From Bog-159 sp035308525 (GTDB taxonomy: Bacteria; Acidobacteriota; Terriglobia; Bryobacterales; Bryobacteraceae), in assembly GCA_035308525.1 (NCBI GenBank), contig DATGGM010000022.1:1-64000 (forward strand): a DNA stretch of 64,000 nucleotides. The letters run 5' to 3'. A model generated the notes under the pieces. It was not told the origin of the DNA and did not search any database. It was given only the letters and a program-made list of their open reading frames with translations. Within the stretch, counting starts at the first letter, position 1. Each line of letters opens with the position of its first letter. Positions 1 through 8,458 of the stretch are shown in pieces. Both the position numbers and the translations under genes were made by a program.

Positions 1-430
1 CCGGCCATGTTTTCCCAAAAGATCGACGATCACCCATCTCTGTTCGCGCTGTTGGATGTGTGCGAAGGTCAGGTTCACCGCCTCAGACCGGCGCAATCCG
101 CAGCCGATCAGCACCGCAAAGAGTGCATGATCCCGCTTGCCCCTAAGCGTGGCAGTATTGGGCGCCTGAATCAATCGCTCCGCCTGGCGGCGATCCAGCC
201 AATTCCCCAGGCGCACGCCGCGCCGCCCCACGCCGCGCGCCCGTGCCATGGAGGCCGCCAAGTCCGGCGGCAGCAACTTTTGTCGGCCGCCTCCAAGACC
301 AAGCTTGCGCAGGGCGCACAGTCGGCTGCCGATGGTAGAAGCGGACAGCCCGCCGCCTCCAGTGCGCTCTATAAGGGTTCACCACAGCCTTGCAAAGAGG
401 CCCGCGGGATGCGGCGCGATACCAACCCAT
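1..430 (-). pseudogene. tyrosine recombinase (phage-type integrase) relic, frameshifted and cut by window edge
   Basis: Reading the minus strand from about 378 to 1 gives an integrase-like chain: an N-terminal SAM-like part ending in SASTIGSRLCALRKL, a linker with LLPPDLAASMARARGV, and the start of the catalytic domain with GCGLRRSEAV (the first catalytic Arg) and VDLLGKHGR (the catalytic Lys region). The earlier part of the N-terminal domain (CKAVVNPYRAHW) lies in another frame upstream, and the in-frame codon just before the readable part is a TGA at 381-379, so the gene is frameshifted. The catalytic R-H-R-Y end lies outside the window. The nearest family is the stand-alone site-specific recombinase common in Solibacter-type genomes. 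It is probably inactive, although a short start at the ATG at 249 cannot be excluded. Confidence 0.7.
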
Positions 431-543
431 GAAAAGGTCTAACGCGGGATGTATACGCCCGGCGGGTGCCGTGGCCGACTTCGTGTTTATCCCTCGAGCC
501 TGGCGGGCACATCGCGACTAGGCATTGTCGTTACCACGCTTAT

Positions 544-571
544 TTGCCGGAAGGTCGCCGTTGTGTATACT
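544..571 (+). promoter_or_regulatory. sigma70-like promoter for the 608 gene
   Basis: A -35 like TTGCCG (544-549) and a -10 TATACT (566-571) are separated by 16 nt. The expected transcript start is near 578. It would give a leader of about 30 nt carrying GAGG at 597-600, 7 nt ahead of the ATG at 608. The promoter is seen by eye only. Confidence 0.5.
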
Positions 572-607
572 ATGGTTGGACCTTGCTTCCCTGTTTGAGG
601 CAATATT

Positions 608-1159
608 ATGCGCCACGTGATTTGCGCATCCGGCATACTGTTGTGTGGAATGGCAGCGGCTCTGCCAGGAGCCGACCTGAGTGTGATCCTCGATTTCGAA
701 GCAAGCCACTCCACGCCCGCCACGGCCGCGATGAAGCTCGAAGCTGAGAAACTTCTCAAGGGTTCCGGCGTTACCCTGGAATGGCGCATGCTGAGTGAGC
801 TGTCGCCGGAGGAATCCTTCCCTCGAATCGCCGTGGTCAAGCTGAAGGGACGGTGCGAGATGACACCGTTCGTGCCGGCCGCGGCGGACGTGGCGGCTCC
901 TCTTGGCATCACCTATCGCGAGGATGGGCGCGTGATCCCATTCAGCGAGGTCGAGTGCGACAGGGTGCGCTCCACGCTGGGAGGCGCCCGTCTCACCGCG
1001 AATCCCGAGGCGCGGGAACTGCTGTTCGGGAGGGCGCTGGGCAGGGTGCTGGCGCACGAGTTGCTTCACGTGGTGAATCACAGCGGCCGGCACACCAAAG
1101 ACGGGGTTACGCAGAAGTATTTGTCGGCCGCCCGGCTGACCGGGGAACAAATCGACTGA
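608..1159 (+). CDS. exported HELLH-motif protein (putative zinc metalloprotease-like)
   Basis: A 183-residue protein of unknown family. The first ~21 residues form a signal peptide (hydrophobic run GILLCGMAAALPGA, cleavage near LPGA). Near the C terminus is H150-E-L-L-H154, the HExxH zincin motif, followed by H158 and H162, so a zinc site is possible. No known peptidase fold is otherwise recognisable, and the protein is short for a protease. The start is supported by GAGG 7 nt upstream and a promoter at 544-571. It is a lone gene, convergent with the ABC transporter operon, with only 13 nt between the two stops. The function is unknown; the metalloprotease idea rests on the motif alone. Confidence 0.7.
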   Translation: MRHVICASGILLCGMAAALPGADLSVILDFEASHSTPATAAMKLEAEKLLKGSGVTLEWRMLSELSPEESFPRIAVVKLKGRCEMTPFVPAAADVAAPLGITYREDGRVIPFSEVECDRVRSTLGGARLTANPEARELLFGRALGRVLAHELLHVVNHSGRHTKDGVTQKYLSAARLTGEQID

Positions 1160-1172
1160 TCAGACCGACTAA

Positions 1173-2012
1173 TCACACGGCGGCGGCTAGCTGATCGGTT
1201 TGCCGCGGCGGTTCCATAGCTTCCTCAACGTACTTCACGAGCCTGGCAAATTCCGCGCTTTGCTTATAGTGACGGCCGGCCGAATCCGGCATCCGCATGT
1301 CGAGCACGATGTGCGATCCCATCTGCTCGCCACCTGGCGATTCCAGATCCCGGGCCAGGGCCACCACGCGCGTGCCCAGATAAACCGCCTCGGCGATATT
1401 GTGCGTCACGAACAGAATGGTCATGCCGGTGGCGCGCCATAAGTCGAGTAACAGGTCCTGCATGCCGCCGCGTGTGTTCGGGTCGAGCGCGCTGAAGGCT
1501 TCGTCCATGAGTAGAATGCGGGGCCGGGTGATCAGCGCCTGGGCGATGGCGACCCGCTGCTGCATGCCGCCTGAGAGCTGGTCGGGATATTTGGAGGCAT
1601 CGGATCTCCGCAATCCCATGCGCGCTAGCTGTTCGAGTGCTTCCTGCCGGTATCGGCGGCGCGCCCGGAAGAAAGCCGGCGTGACGCGTCCGAAGAGCGA
1701 AAAACGCTGCACCTCGAGCCCGAAAGTTACGTTATCGAGAACGGTTTTGTCGGGAAAAAGAGAATACTTCTGCGGCACATAACCGCGGTGGCGGTCGGGC
1801 TCGCGGATCTCCTCGCCTTCCATGAACACGCGCCCGCTGGTGGGCATCTCCTGCCCCAGCGCGAGCCGCAGCAGCGTGGTTTTGCCGGAGCCGGTTTGGC
1901 CGATCACCGTCACGAATTCTCCCGGCTCGATGTCCAGATCGAGGCAGTCGAGAACCTGGCGCGAGGATTTGCCGATCGGGTAACTGACGGAGACGTTCTC
2001 AAAACGAAGCAT
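1173..2012 (-). CDS. ABC importer ATP-binding protein (nitrate/taurine/guanidine class)
   Basis: This is the cytoplasmic ATPase that drives the importer made with the permease and binding protein just upstream. It shows all ABC motifs in order: Walker A GQTGSGKTT (about residues 39-47), signature LSGGMQQR, Walker B ILLMDEAFSALD, and switch histidine in VTHN. The ATG at 2012 is preferred over one at 2033 because a GGAG lies about 8 nt before it and it falls 2 nt after the permease stop. It is the last gene of the 12-gene operon that runs from ureF. The family (SsuB/TauB/NrtD-like) does not fix the substrate; the operon suggests guanidine or urea. Confidence 0.92.
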   Translation of the reverse strand: MLRFENVSVSYPIGKSSRQVLDCLDLDIEPGEFVTVIGQTGSGKTTLLRLALGQEMPTSGRVFMEGEEIREPDRHRGYVPQKYSLFPDKTVLDNVTFGLEVQRFSLFGRVTPAFFRARRRYRQEALEQLARMGLRRSDASKYPDQLSGGMQQRVAIAQALITRPRILLMDEAFSALDPNTRGGMQDLLLDLWRATGMTILFVTHNIAEAVYLGTRVVALARDLESPGGEQMGSHIVLDMRMPDSAGRHYKQSAEFARLVKYVEEAMEPPRQTDQLAAAV

Positions 2013-2014
2013 GT

Positions 2015-2857
2015 TCAAATCTCCCGGAACCACGGATGCAGACGGCGATTCAGGAACCGCATGGTGAGATCCACCAGGAAAAGCAGCAACGCCACCCAGA
2101 GCACGTACGGGATTATGGTGTCCATGCCCATATGGCGCCGCATCAGCGCGATGCGATAAGCCAGGCCGTCATCGGAGGCAATCATTTCGCCGGCAAACAG
2201 GAACAGCGCCACAGATTTCAAGTTGATCCGGATGCTGTTCAGGATGCGCGGAAAGATCTGTTTGAGCATGACGAGATAGGCGATATCGAAGTTGCCCGCC
2301 CCGAGCGTAAAGCCCTTCACGATCTGTTCCTTAGGCACGCCTTTGCTCAAGTTGAAAGAGTCCAGGATGATGGTGGGCGTAACTCCGATCACGATGAGCA
2401 TGATCTTCGACAACTCGTCGATGCCGAACGCGATAAAGAGAATGGGGAGCACCGACAGGGCGATGATCTTGTCGAAGAAGAGAATGAAACGCAGAAAGAA
2501 CGCCCCGATATAGGGAAACACACCGATGTGCAGGCCGAGGACCGCCGCGGGGAAGAGCAGGGCGAAGGCGATGAAGAAGCGGCGCCCGCTGGCTACGGTG
2601 TCGTGGAATAGCATGCTGCCGGAGATGCGTTGCCATAGGCCCGGTCCAGAGTTTTCGTCGGCTTCCGGCTTGAACGCCGCGTTGTAAAAGCCGTCGGTCA
2701 ACTGGCGGAAGGTGGGCACCACTTTGTCATCCGGATTCTCCAGGTGTCGTTTATGGGCCGTGTAGACATACAGAGCGATTCCGGATGCGAAGAGAAACCA
2801 TGACAGGAACCAGGTCATGGTCCTGCCCGGCTCGGCGTTGATCTTCCAGAGGGTCAT
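2015..2857 (-). CDS. ABC importer permease (nitrate/taurine/guanidine class)
   Basis: A 280-residue inner-membrane permease of the binding-protein-dependent transport family. There is an N-terminal membrane anchor (WFLSWFLFASGIALYVY), a long soluble loop to about residue 90, then several membrane helices. The loop typical of these permeases, which contacts the ATPase, is seen as IVKGFTLGAGNFDIAYLVMLKQIFP's EAA-like stretch (around residues 185-210). The start overlaps the stop of the binding-protein gene by 4 nt, so the two are probably translationally coupled. The N-terminal extension before the permease core resembles the subgroup found beside guanidine/urea carboxylase genes, which is an inference from memory of that family. 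Confidence 0.88.
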   Translation of the reverse strand: MTLWKINAEPGRTMTWFLSWFLFASGIALYVYTAHKRHLENPDDKVVPTFRQLTDGFYNAAFKPEADENSGPGLWQRISGSMLFHDTVASGRRFFIAFALLFPAAVLGLHIGVFPYIGAFFLRFILFFDKIIALSVLPILFIAFGIDELSKIMLIVIGVTPTIILDSFNLSKGVPKEQIVKGFTLGAGNFDIAYLVMLKQIFPRILNSIRINLKSVALFLFAGEMIASDDGLAYRIALMRRHMGMDTIIPYVLWVALLLFLVDLTMRFLNRRLHPWFREI

Positions 2858-3927
2858 AGCGTTCCTTGAACTGCAAGCTGGGTGTAAGACGGGTCAAAGC
2901 GCAGCCTGACGCGGTCCTTTTTGCCTTGCACCGCGCCATCGGGATAAAGGATCGCCACGTCGTCGGCCGCCCGGGTGCCCTCGCCCAGCAAGCCGTGGGT
3001 GAAACAGAACTGCCGCACCAGATCCATTTTCTGTTTCAACTCGGCGGAACCGAGAAACTGCATCGCGGATTGGGGCGTGTAGAACAGGTTGGTGGTGGCG
3101 AGCTGCTCCTTGATGGAATCGAGGGTATCTTCGGAAGCTTCGGCGGTGCCGCGCAAGGCTTTTTCTTTTGCCGGACCGGTTCCGGAAAGCTGGCTCATGG
3201 TCTCGTACCAGGCGCCGGTCATGGCCTTGGCGAAGTTTTGTCCACCCGGACGATGCAGGACTTCGGTGCGGATCACCAGGAGATCGAGAATCTCGCCGGG
3301 GATCTGCGCGGAAGTGAAGATGGTGGTGATGCCCTTGCCCTTGCGGATCTGGGACACCAGCGGCTTCCAGGTAACCACGGCTTCTTCATCCGGGTTGTTG
3401 AGAAAGGCAGGGGCAATATCCGAATCGGAGGTGTTCACGAGCTTGACCCACTTGATTTGATCTTTAGCGCCGCTCATGGCCATACCGCGCTCGAAGAGAT
3501 ACTCCGAGACTGTCTTCTGTACGAGCATGACTTTCTTACCGGCCAGCTTGTCGAATGTCAGACCATTGCGCACCAGCACTGCGTCGTTGCCATTGGAGTA
3601 ATCGCCCAGAATGACCGCCGTGGTGTCGACGCCGGCCGCGGCCGGCATGTCCAGCGCTTCCATGTTGGTCATGGTGCAGGCGTCGATGCTCTTGGCCACG
3701 AAGGCTTCGAGCGACGGCGCATAATCGAACCGCTGCACCTTAATCGAGACACCATATTTGTCGGCCCACTTCTTGAGGATTCCCGACTTGCCCATGTAGT
3801 GGTAGGGATTCCAGCCGACATAGATCGACCAGCCAACGGTGAACGAGGGCTTATCGGCGGCTGGTGCCCTGCCGGCCAAGGCCAGCGACAGGGTCAGAAG
3901 GGCTGCGAATTTCAATTTCATTGTCAT
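2854..3927 (-). CDS. periplasmic substrate-binding protein of the guanidine/urea-type ABC importer
   Basis: A 357-residue exported binding protein with signal peptide FAALLTLSLALAGRAPAAD. The mature protein opens with FTVGWSIYVGWNPYHYMGKSGI, the ligand-binding start of the NMT1/SsuA-like fold. Stretches such as CTMTNMEALDMPAAAGVDTT and GDYSNGNDAVLVRNG resemble the binding proteins encoded beside urea/guanidine carboxylase (family TIGR03427, as I recall it), rather than nitrate- or taurine-binding proteins. It overlaps the permease by 4 nt and the upstream gene by 4 nt. Together with the guanidine-hydrolase-like and urease genes upstream, guanidine is the most attractive substrate, but urea or another small cation is possible. 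Confidence 0.85.
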   Translation of the reverse strand: MTMKLKFAALLTLSLALAGRAPAADKPSFTVGWSIYVGWNPYHYMGKSGILKKWADKYGVSIKVQRFDYAPSLEAFVAKSIDACTMTNMEALDMPAAAGVDTTAVILGDYSNGNDAVLVRNGLTFDKLAGKKVMLVQKTVSEYLFERGMAMSGAKDQIKWVKLVNTSDSDIAPAFLNNPDEEAVVTWKPLVSQIRKGKGITTIFTSAQIPGEILDLLVIRTEVLHRPGGQNFAKAMTGAWYETMSQLSGTGPAKEKALRGTAEASEDTLDSIKEQLATTNLFYTPQSAMQFLGSAELKQKMDLVRQFCFTHGLLGEGTRAADDVAILYPDGAVQGKKDRVRLRFDPSYTQLAVQGTL

Positions 3928-4817
3928 TTGGTGTTTAATGGCCAGACTGTGTAATCGCGCATCGCCATCCGCCTGGATTTGTCCATGGCGTGCAGGACGG
4001 TCTGGAGTTCCAGCAGATGGGCGCGACCCAACGCCAGCTCGTGCTCCTGGGGCTGGTACTTGGTGCCAACCGGATAATCCAGGTACGGCGTGGCGGTCTG
4101 CTCGATGTGGCAGCCGAGAAGATGCGTTACGATCTTGCCGCGCGTGAACTCGACCAGGCGGTCAGTGCTGGCTGCGAAGGCCGGAAAATCGGCCACGTAC
4201 AAGCGTCCGGGATACAGGCTATCGCCGGTGAACAGGATGCCTGTCTGGCGATCGTAGTATGCCAGGCTAAGCGGATCGTGGCCGGGAATCGGGATGACGT
4301 CGATTACGCGGTTACCGAGGTCCGCCTGGCCCTGTCCATCGGGCCAGCGGTCTATGGCGAAGAAGCTTTTGGTGGCCGCGAGCGCCGGCTCTACCAGCGT
4401 GACATTGGCCTGCCCGCGGAACTGGCTGTCGCCCGCGACATGATCGCCGTGCGAGTGTGAGTGAGCGACAACCAGCGGTATGCTCTCGCGATGGTTGCGT
4501 TGCAGCCACTTCGCAACGATGCCCATTACCTCGTGGGATACATCGGTCTGGCCGGCGCCGGTATCCAGCAGCAAGGCTTTGGCATCGCCGAACAGCAGAT
4601 AGAGGAACGGCTTTTCGTAGTTGGTGCAACCGGATTCGCGGATGATGTATAAGTCCGGATTGTATTCATGCACTTGCCAGGCGGGCGCTTCGATACAATT
4701 GGGACCGCCGGTCAGCCAGTGGGCCGGAAAGGAGCCTGCGCGCACACCACCACCGTTCGGCTCAGGCGCCTGTGCAAGAGCGGTGCAAGCCAACAGCAGT
4801 GTCAGGCAGAAATGCAG
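3924..4817 (-). CDS. exported metallo-beta-lactamase-fold hydrolase
   Basis: A hydrolase of the metallo-beta-lactamase fold. The zinc-binding motif HSHSHGDHVAGD is intact, with the later metal ligands in PIPGHDP, FTGDSLYPG and LLGCHIE. The reading frame extends to a TTG at 4901 but that start has no ribosome site and adds a charged, proline-rich stretch. A CTG at 4817 lies 7 nt after AGGA and starts a clean signal peptide (HFCLTLLLACTALAQ), so I favour this rare start; it should be treated as tentative. The protein would act in the periplasm. Its place between the importer and the guanidinase-like genes suggests it hydrolyses a precursor or conjugate before uptake, but no substrate can be read from the sequence. 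Confidence 0.8.
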   Translation of the reverse strand: MHFCLTLLLACTALAQAPEPNGGGVRAGSFPAHWLTGGPNCIEAPAWQVHEYNPDLYIIRESGCTNYEKPFLYLLFGDAKALLLDTGAGQTDVSHEVMGIVAKWLQRNHRESIPLVVAHSHSHGDHVAGDSQFRGQANVTLVEPALAATKSFFAIDRWPDGQGQADLGNRVIDVIPIPGHDPLSLAYYDRQTGILFTGDSLYPGRLYVADFPAFAASTDRLVEFTRGKIVTHLLGCHIEQTATPYLDYPVGTKYQPQEHELALGRAHLLELQTVLHAMDKSRRMAMRDYTVWPLNTK

Positions 4818-4901
4818 ACGAGGTCCTCCCGGTTTGTGTTCTGGCAGACGGGGCGGAAGCGGCCGACGGGGCCGGGTGAAGTTCCTTGCAGTATACAACA
4901 A

Positions 4902-6629
4902 TCAGACGAACCGCATCAGTACGGACTGCGGCAGCAGGCATTCGGCGGTTGCGGCGGGCCAGCCGAGATCGTTACGAACCACGTCAAAGAACGCACTACG
5001 GGCGATGTCCTGGCCTTGCAGGCGACTCGCCAGGAGGTCGGCAGCCGGCAGGCCCTGGCTCATGGTCAGCACGCCGCGATTGGCCAGGATGTCGTAATTG
5101 CCCCAGCGGCTGCGATATAACCCCTGGCGGTCCCAACGCACGGCCGTGTAGAGCGCTTCGACGATGCCGAACATCGGGAACAGGGAGCCGTAGAGCCGGG
5201 CCAGATCGCAACAGACATGCGCAAAATGTGTGATGTCCGGCCCATGCCAGGCGCTGCGCAGCGGAGCGGGAATCAGTCCGAACAGGTTCGAGATCCCCAG
5301 ACGGGTGGGCCCTTTGAATTTCGCGAAGCTGATAAACGGCGCGCCGCGATTCTCCCAAAGCAATTCGGGGATGAATGCGGCGAGTTCCGGATAGCGCAGA
5401 TCGACGTGGCGAAGGACTTCATGCCGGGGGACGCAGCGGCCATCCCAGAAGGATTCGGTCACATTGACATATTGCGCGCCGTGGCGGCGCATCACCTCCG
5501 CGAGACCAGTACGGGAGAGATACTCGGCATCCTGCTGCTGGATCCAGGCGCGATGGCACTGGGCTTCAGTTTCCCAGTCCCAATCGGCGCCGCCAAGGTT
5601 GCGGCTGCTGGTGTGCCCTTCCAGGATCACGGCCTTGCCGGGCAGGGCGGCGAGGAGGAGATCGAGGGCTGCGGGGTCGGTGAAGGTGCCCGGGGAATAC
5701 CCGTGCCAGGTCACCTTAATGAAATACTTGTCCGACGGCGGCAGAATGGGGGCCAGGAGATCGGCCAGAACCGCGGCGCTGGGGATCTCGGCGACCAGGC
5801 CGTGGGCAGGCGCGGCGGGATCGCCGGCGCAGATGATGGTGTGTTCTTCGCGAGACTGGCGCCGAGCCGAGGGGGTGCGTGTCGCGTCGCGGCCGCGCTG
5901 GTTGCGCCAGAGTTGCACGATACGCTGCGTGAGCCAGGCCGAGAGCGCGGGGTGCGCGCCGGGCGGGTCGAGCAGGCGCCATCCGGCGGCTTGGGAATGT
6001 TCTCGCTGGAAATTTTCGAGGATGACGCAGGCGTAGTCGAAGTGCTCGCCGGACCACTGCATCTGGGGAAGGAGCACCCATTCCAGGGGTTCGCGGAGGC
6101 ATCGTTCGAGAGCCTGCCCGAGGAACGGCTGGGCGTGGCGCACGAAGGCGACATCCGCGGCGGCCAGCCCCAGTTGTTCCCACACCAGGCGCATCACCCG
6201 GTACGACTGTGCGCGGCTGGCACTGTCGCCGTGGCCGCTGGCAACCAGGAGCAAGCCCAGACCCTGCGGCGGGATTTGGGAACCGGCGAGTGCGGCTGTG
6301 ATCAGATCCGCGAAGCATTGGACTATGAGCGGGTGGGCGAGATCCATCTCATCGGCATGCACGACGATGCCGTCACCGGAGCGGCGCCATTCAGCCAGCG
6401 TGCGGCCGAGCACTTCCTTCTGCCAGACGCTGAAGTCGAAAGAAGCAGGCAGGACGAAGATCTCGTTAGCGCCTGGAGGCGGCAGGCCTGGCTCGTCGAG
6501 GCTGCGGAGGCTGATGTTCGGCTGAAAGCCCAGAATCGCGGCGCAGGGCTCGATCAGACTTCCGGCTTGGCGCACGGCTGCGGTACGATTCGAGTCGCCT
6601 GCGATGACAAATGCCGGGCTCATTCCCAA
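4902..6629 (-). CDS. fusion of a CbiX-like class II chelatase domain and a DUF362-like domain
   Basis: A 575-residue protein with no signal peptide. Residues ~1-235 look like two half-repeats of the CbiX/CfbA chelatase fold. The second half has SGHGDSASRAQSY (H133) and WVLLPQMQWSGEHFDYA (H196), matching the metal-binding histidine positions of sirohydrochlorin chelatases. Residues ~298-575 resemble DUF362 proteins, with the patterns YFIKVTWHGYSPGTF and FKGPTRLGISNLFGLIP. It starts 2 nt after the ureohydrolase stop in an operon of two nickel enzymes that lacks ureE and hypAB. A role in handling or inserting nickel is therefore a reasonable guess, but it is inference. The domain calls are from pattern memory and would need a profile search. 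Confidence 0.6.
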   Translation of the reverse strand: MGMSPAFVIAGDSNRTAAVRQAGSLIEPCAAILGFQPNISLRSLDEPGLPPPGANEIFVLPASFDFSVWQKEVLGRTLAEWRRSGDGIVVHADEMDLAHPLIVQCFADLITAALAGSQIPPQGLGLLLVASGHGDSASRAQSYRVMRLVWEQLGLAAADVAFVRHAQPFLGQALERCLREPLEWVLLPQMQWSGEHFDYACVILENFQREHSQAAGWRLLDPPGAHPALSAWLTQRIVQLWRNQRGRDATRTPSARRQSREEHTIICAGDPAAPAHGLVAEIPSAAVLADLLAPILPPSDKYFIKVTWHGYSPGTFTDPAALDLLLAALPGKAVILEGHTSSRNLGGADWDWETEAQCHRAWIQQQDAEYLSRTGLAEVMRRHGAQYVNVTESFWDGRCVPRHEVLRHVDLRYPELAAFIPELLWENRGAPFISFAKFKGPTRLGISNLFGLIPAPLRSAWHGPDITHFAHVCCDLARLYGSLFPMFGIVEALYTAVRWDRQGLYRSRWGNYDILANRGVLTMSQGLPAADLLASRLQGQDIARSAFFDVVRNDLGWPAATAECLLPQSVLMRFV

Positions 6630-6631
6630 TA

Positions 6632-7804
6632 CTACGTGGAATGCAGCCGGCCGCCGATGCGGCCGTGCTTGGTCATGGTAGCCAGCACATCGACCATGGC
6701 GCGGACCGCCAGCAGCGCCGTGATATCCGAGATGTCGTAAGGCGGCGAGACCTCCACGGCTTCCATGGCGGCGATGCCTTCTTTCGCGACACCGCGCAGG
6801 ATCGCCAGCGCTTCCCTGGGAAGGAAACCGCCCGGCTCCGGCCAGCCGGTCCCCGGCACGAAACCGGCATCCACGGAATCGATATCAAACGAGAGGTAAA
6901 CCGCGCTGGCGCCCTTCCAGGCGACTTCGAGCGCCATCTCGACGGTCTTGTCGATGCCGATGCGCTCGATGTCCTGGATTGTCAGGACCGTCGAGCCGCG
7001 CTTGCGGCCCTGGGTCACTCCCGGGCGCGGCACCTGCCAGCCGCCGATGCCTACCTGCACCAGGTTGGTAGGCGGGCAGTTGGGGATGTTGGTGGCGTGG
7101 AACCAGGGGCAGGTGTGCATGATCTCGTCCATGTCCTTTTCCTGGGTGTCGATGTGCCGGTCAAGATGAATGATGCCGACCTTGCCCTCGACGCATTGCG
7201 CCACACCGCGCACGCACGGATAGCCGATGGAGTGATCGCCGCCCATTATCATCGGCAGCGTGCCCTGCGAAAGAATGTGGGCGACGCCTTTGGAGATCTG
7301 GTCGTGGCTCTTGGTGATGTTGGCGGGGCAAAAGATATCGCCCACGTCGCACATCTTGAGCGACTCGCGCAAGTCCACACCTAATTCGAAGTTATAAGTC
7401 GTGTAAAGCGATGAAATGCGCCGGATGCCCTGCGGTCCGAAGCGCGTGCCGGCGCGATAAGTGGTGGCGATATCAAACGGCACGCCCACAAAAGCGGCGT
7501 CATATTCCCCGACCTTGCGCACATCTTCGAGATAGGGAACCTTCAGAAACGTATTGATGCCGGACCAATGCGGCAGCTCGCCGCGCTGGAAGCAACTGAT
7601 CTCGGACTTGTCCTCGATGGAATCCACGCACTCCAGGCCGTATTCCTTGCCTCTTCGGACCTCCTCTTTCCATTGCGCGGAGGGCAACTTACTCTCGTCG
7701 TAGAGGGCGCGCATGCCTTCGAAGGACGAAAAGTCCGGCAAGTCGCGGGTATGTTCGCGGTACGTGGGTGCATGACGTTTATAAAACGGATTGTTAGTGG
7801 GCAT
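6632..7804 (-). CDS. gdmH: ureohydrolase, probable nickel-dependent guanidine hydrolase (GdmH-like)
   Basis: A 390-residue ureohydrolase. The dinuclear metal ligands are intact: H191 (MGGDHS), D215/H217/D219 (LDRHIDT) and D307/D309 (SFDIDS). It differs from true agmatinases by a ~90-residue N-terminal extension, by DRH instead of DAH at 215-217, and by W321 in GTGWPEPGG. These traits and the length fit the guanidine hydrolases (Synechocystis Sll1077 type), which release urea and ammonia from guanidine with a nickel cofactor. It overlaps the end of ureG by 11 nt, so the urea it makes would feed the urease encoded just upstream. The alternatives are agmatinase or another guanidino-acid hydrolase. 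Confidence 0.75.
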   Translation of the reverse strand: MPTNNPFYKRHAPTYREHTRDLPDFSSFEGMRALYDESKLPSAQWKEEVRRGKEYGLECVDSIEDKSEISCFQRGELPHWSGINTFLKVPYLEDVRKVGEYDAAFVGVPFDIATTYRAGTRFGPQGIRRISSLYTTYNFELGVDLRESLKMCDVGDIFCPANITKSHDQISKGVAHILSQGTLPMIMGGDHSIGYPCVRGVAQCVEGKVGIIHLDRHIDTQEKDMDEIMHTCPWFHATNIPNCPPTNLVQVGIGGWQVPRPGVTQGRKRGSTVLTIQDIERIGIDKTVEMALEVAWKGASAVYLSFDIDSVDAGFVPGTGWPEPGGFLPREALAILRGVAKEGIAAMEAVEVSPPYDISDITALLAVRAMVDVLATMTKHGRIGGRLHST

Positions 7805-8456
7805 GATGATGAGAATGCGGATGACTTTCGTATTGGAGGGCGCGCCGCGGCGCGGATAGCTGCGCTTCCAGCCAACGAAGGACCGCCGGCAGTCCGGTTT
7901 CCTGCTTCAAATCCGTAAAAACGAATGGACGCGCGCCACGCTGCTTCCGGGCGTCGCGATCCATGACTTCGAGCGATGCGCCGACGTAGGGGGCCAAGTC
8001 GATCTTGTTAATGACCAACAGGTCCGAGCGAATGATGCCGGGGCCACCCTTGCGCGGGATCTTGTCGCCGCCGGCTACATCGATGACATAAATCCAGACG
8101 TCCACCAGCTCGGGACTAAATGCGGCAGCCAGGTTATCTCCACCACTTTCGACGAAGACCAGTTCGAGGTCCGGCAATTCCATCTCGAGAGCGGCAATGG
8201 CTTCCAGGTTCATGGACGCATCGTCGCGGATGGCGGCGTGCGGGCACCCGCCCGTCTCCACGCCGCGTACGCGCTCGGGCGGCAGGGCGCCCTGTCGGAT
8301 CAGGAACTCCGCATCCTCGCGTGTATAGATATCGTTGGTGACTACCGCCAGGCTGTAGCGCGGGTACAACCGGCGGCTGAAGGCGTGGACTAGCGCGGTC
8401 TTGCCGCTGCCGACCGGACCGGCGATACCGACGCGAAATGCTCGTTGCGATTGCAT
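7794..8456 (-). CDS. ureG: urease accessory GTPase UreG
   Basis: UreG is the SIMIBI-class GTPase that delivers nickel to urease within the UreD-UreF-UreG complex. The P-loop GPVGSGKT is at residues 13-20. The nickel-binding CPH motif is in GGCPHAAIRDD, the switch sequence in VFVESGGDNL, and the guanine-specificity motif in NKIDLAPYVGA. Unlike most UreG proteins it ends with a histidine-rich tail, HPHSHHHAH, which could store or bind nickel and may offset the lack of ureE in this operon. It begins 2 nt after the ureC stop. Confidence 0.96.
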   Translation of the reverse strand: MQSQRAFRVGIAGPVGSGKTALVHAFSRRLYPRYSLAVVTNDIYTREDAEFLIRQGALPPERVRGVETGGCPHAAIRDDASMNLEAIAALEMELPDLELVFVESGGDNLAAAFSPELVDVWIYVIDVAGGDKIPRKGGPGIIRSDLLVINKIDLAPYVGASLEVMDRDARKQRGARPFVFTDLKQETGLPAVLRWLEAQLSAPRRALQYESHPHSHHHAH

Positions 8457-8458
8457 GG

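Noticed and set aside
5217..6740. A 507-codon plus-strand open frame opposite the chelatase/DUF362 gene
   Set aside because: It is antisense to an operon gene that keeps recognisable motifs, and crosses into the next gene; composition is that of a shadow frame.
6632..7804. Calling the ureohydrolase agmatinase (speB)
   Set aside because: The long N terminus, DRH in place of DAH and the GWPEPGG loop fit guanidine hydrolase better; agmatinase remains the fallback.
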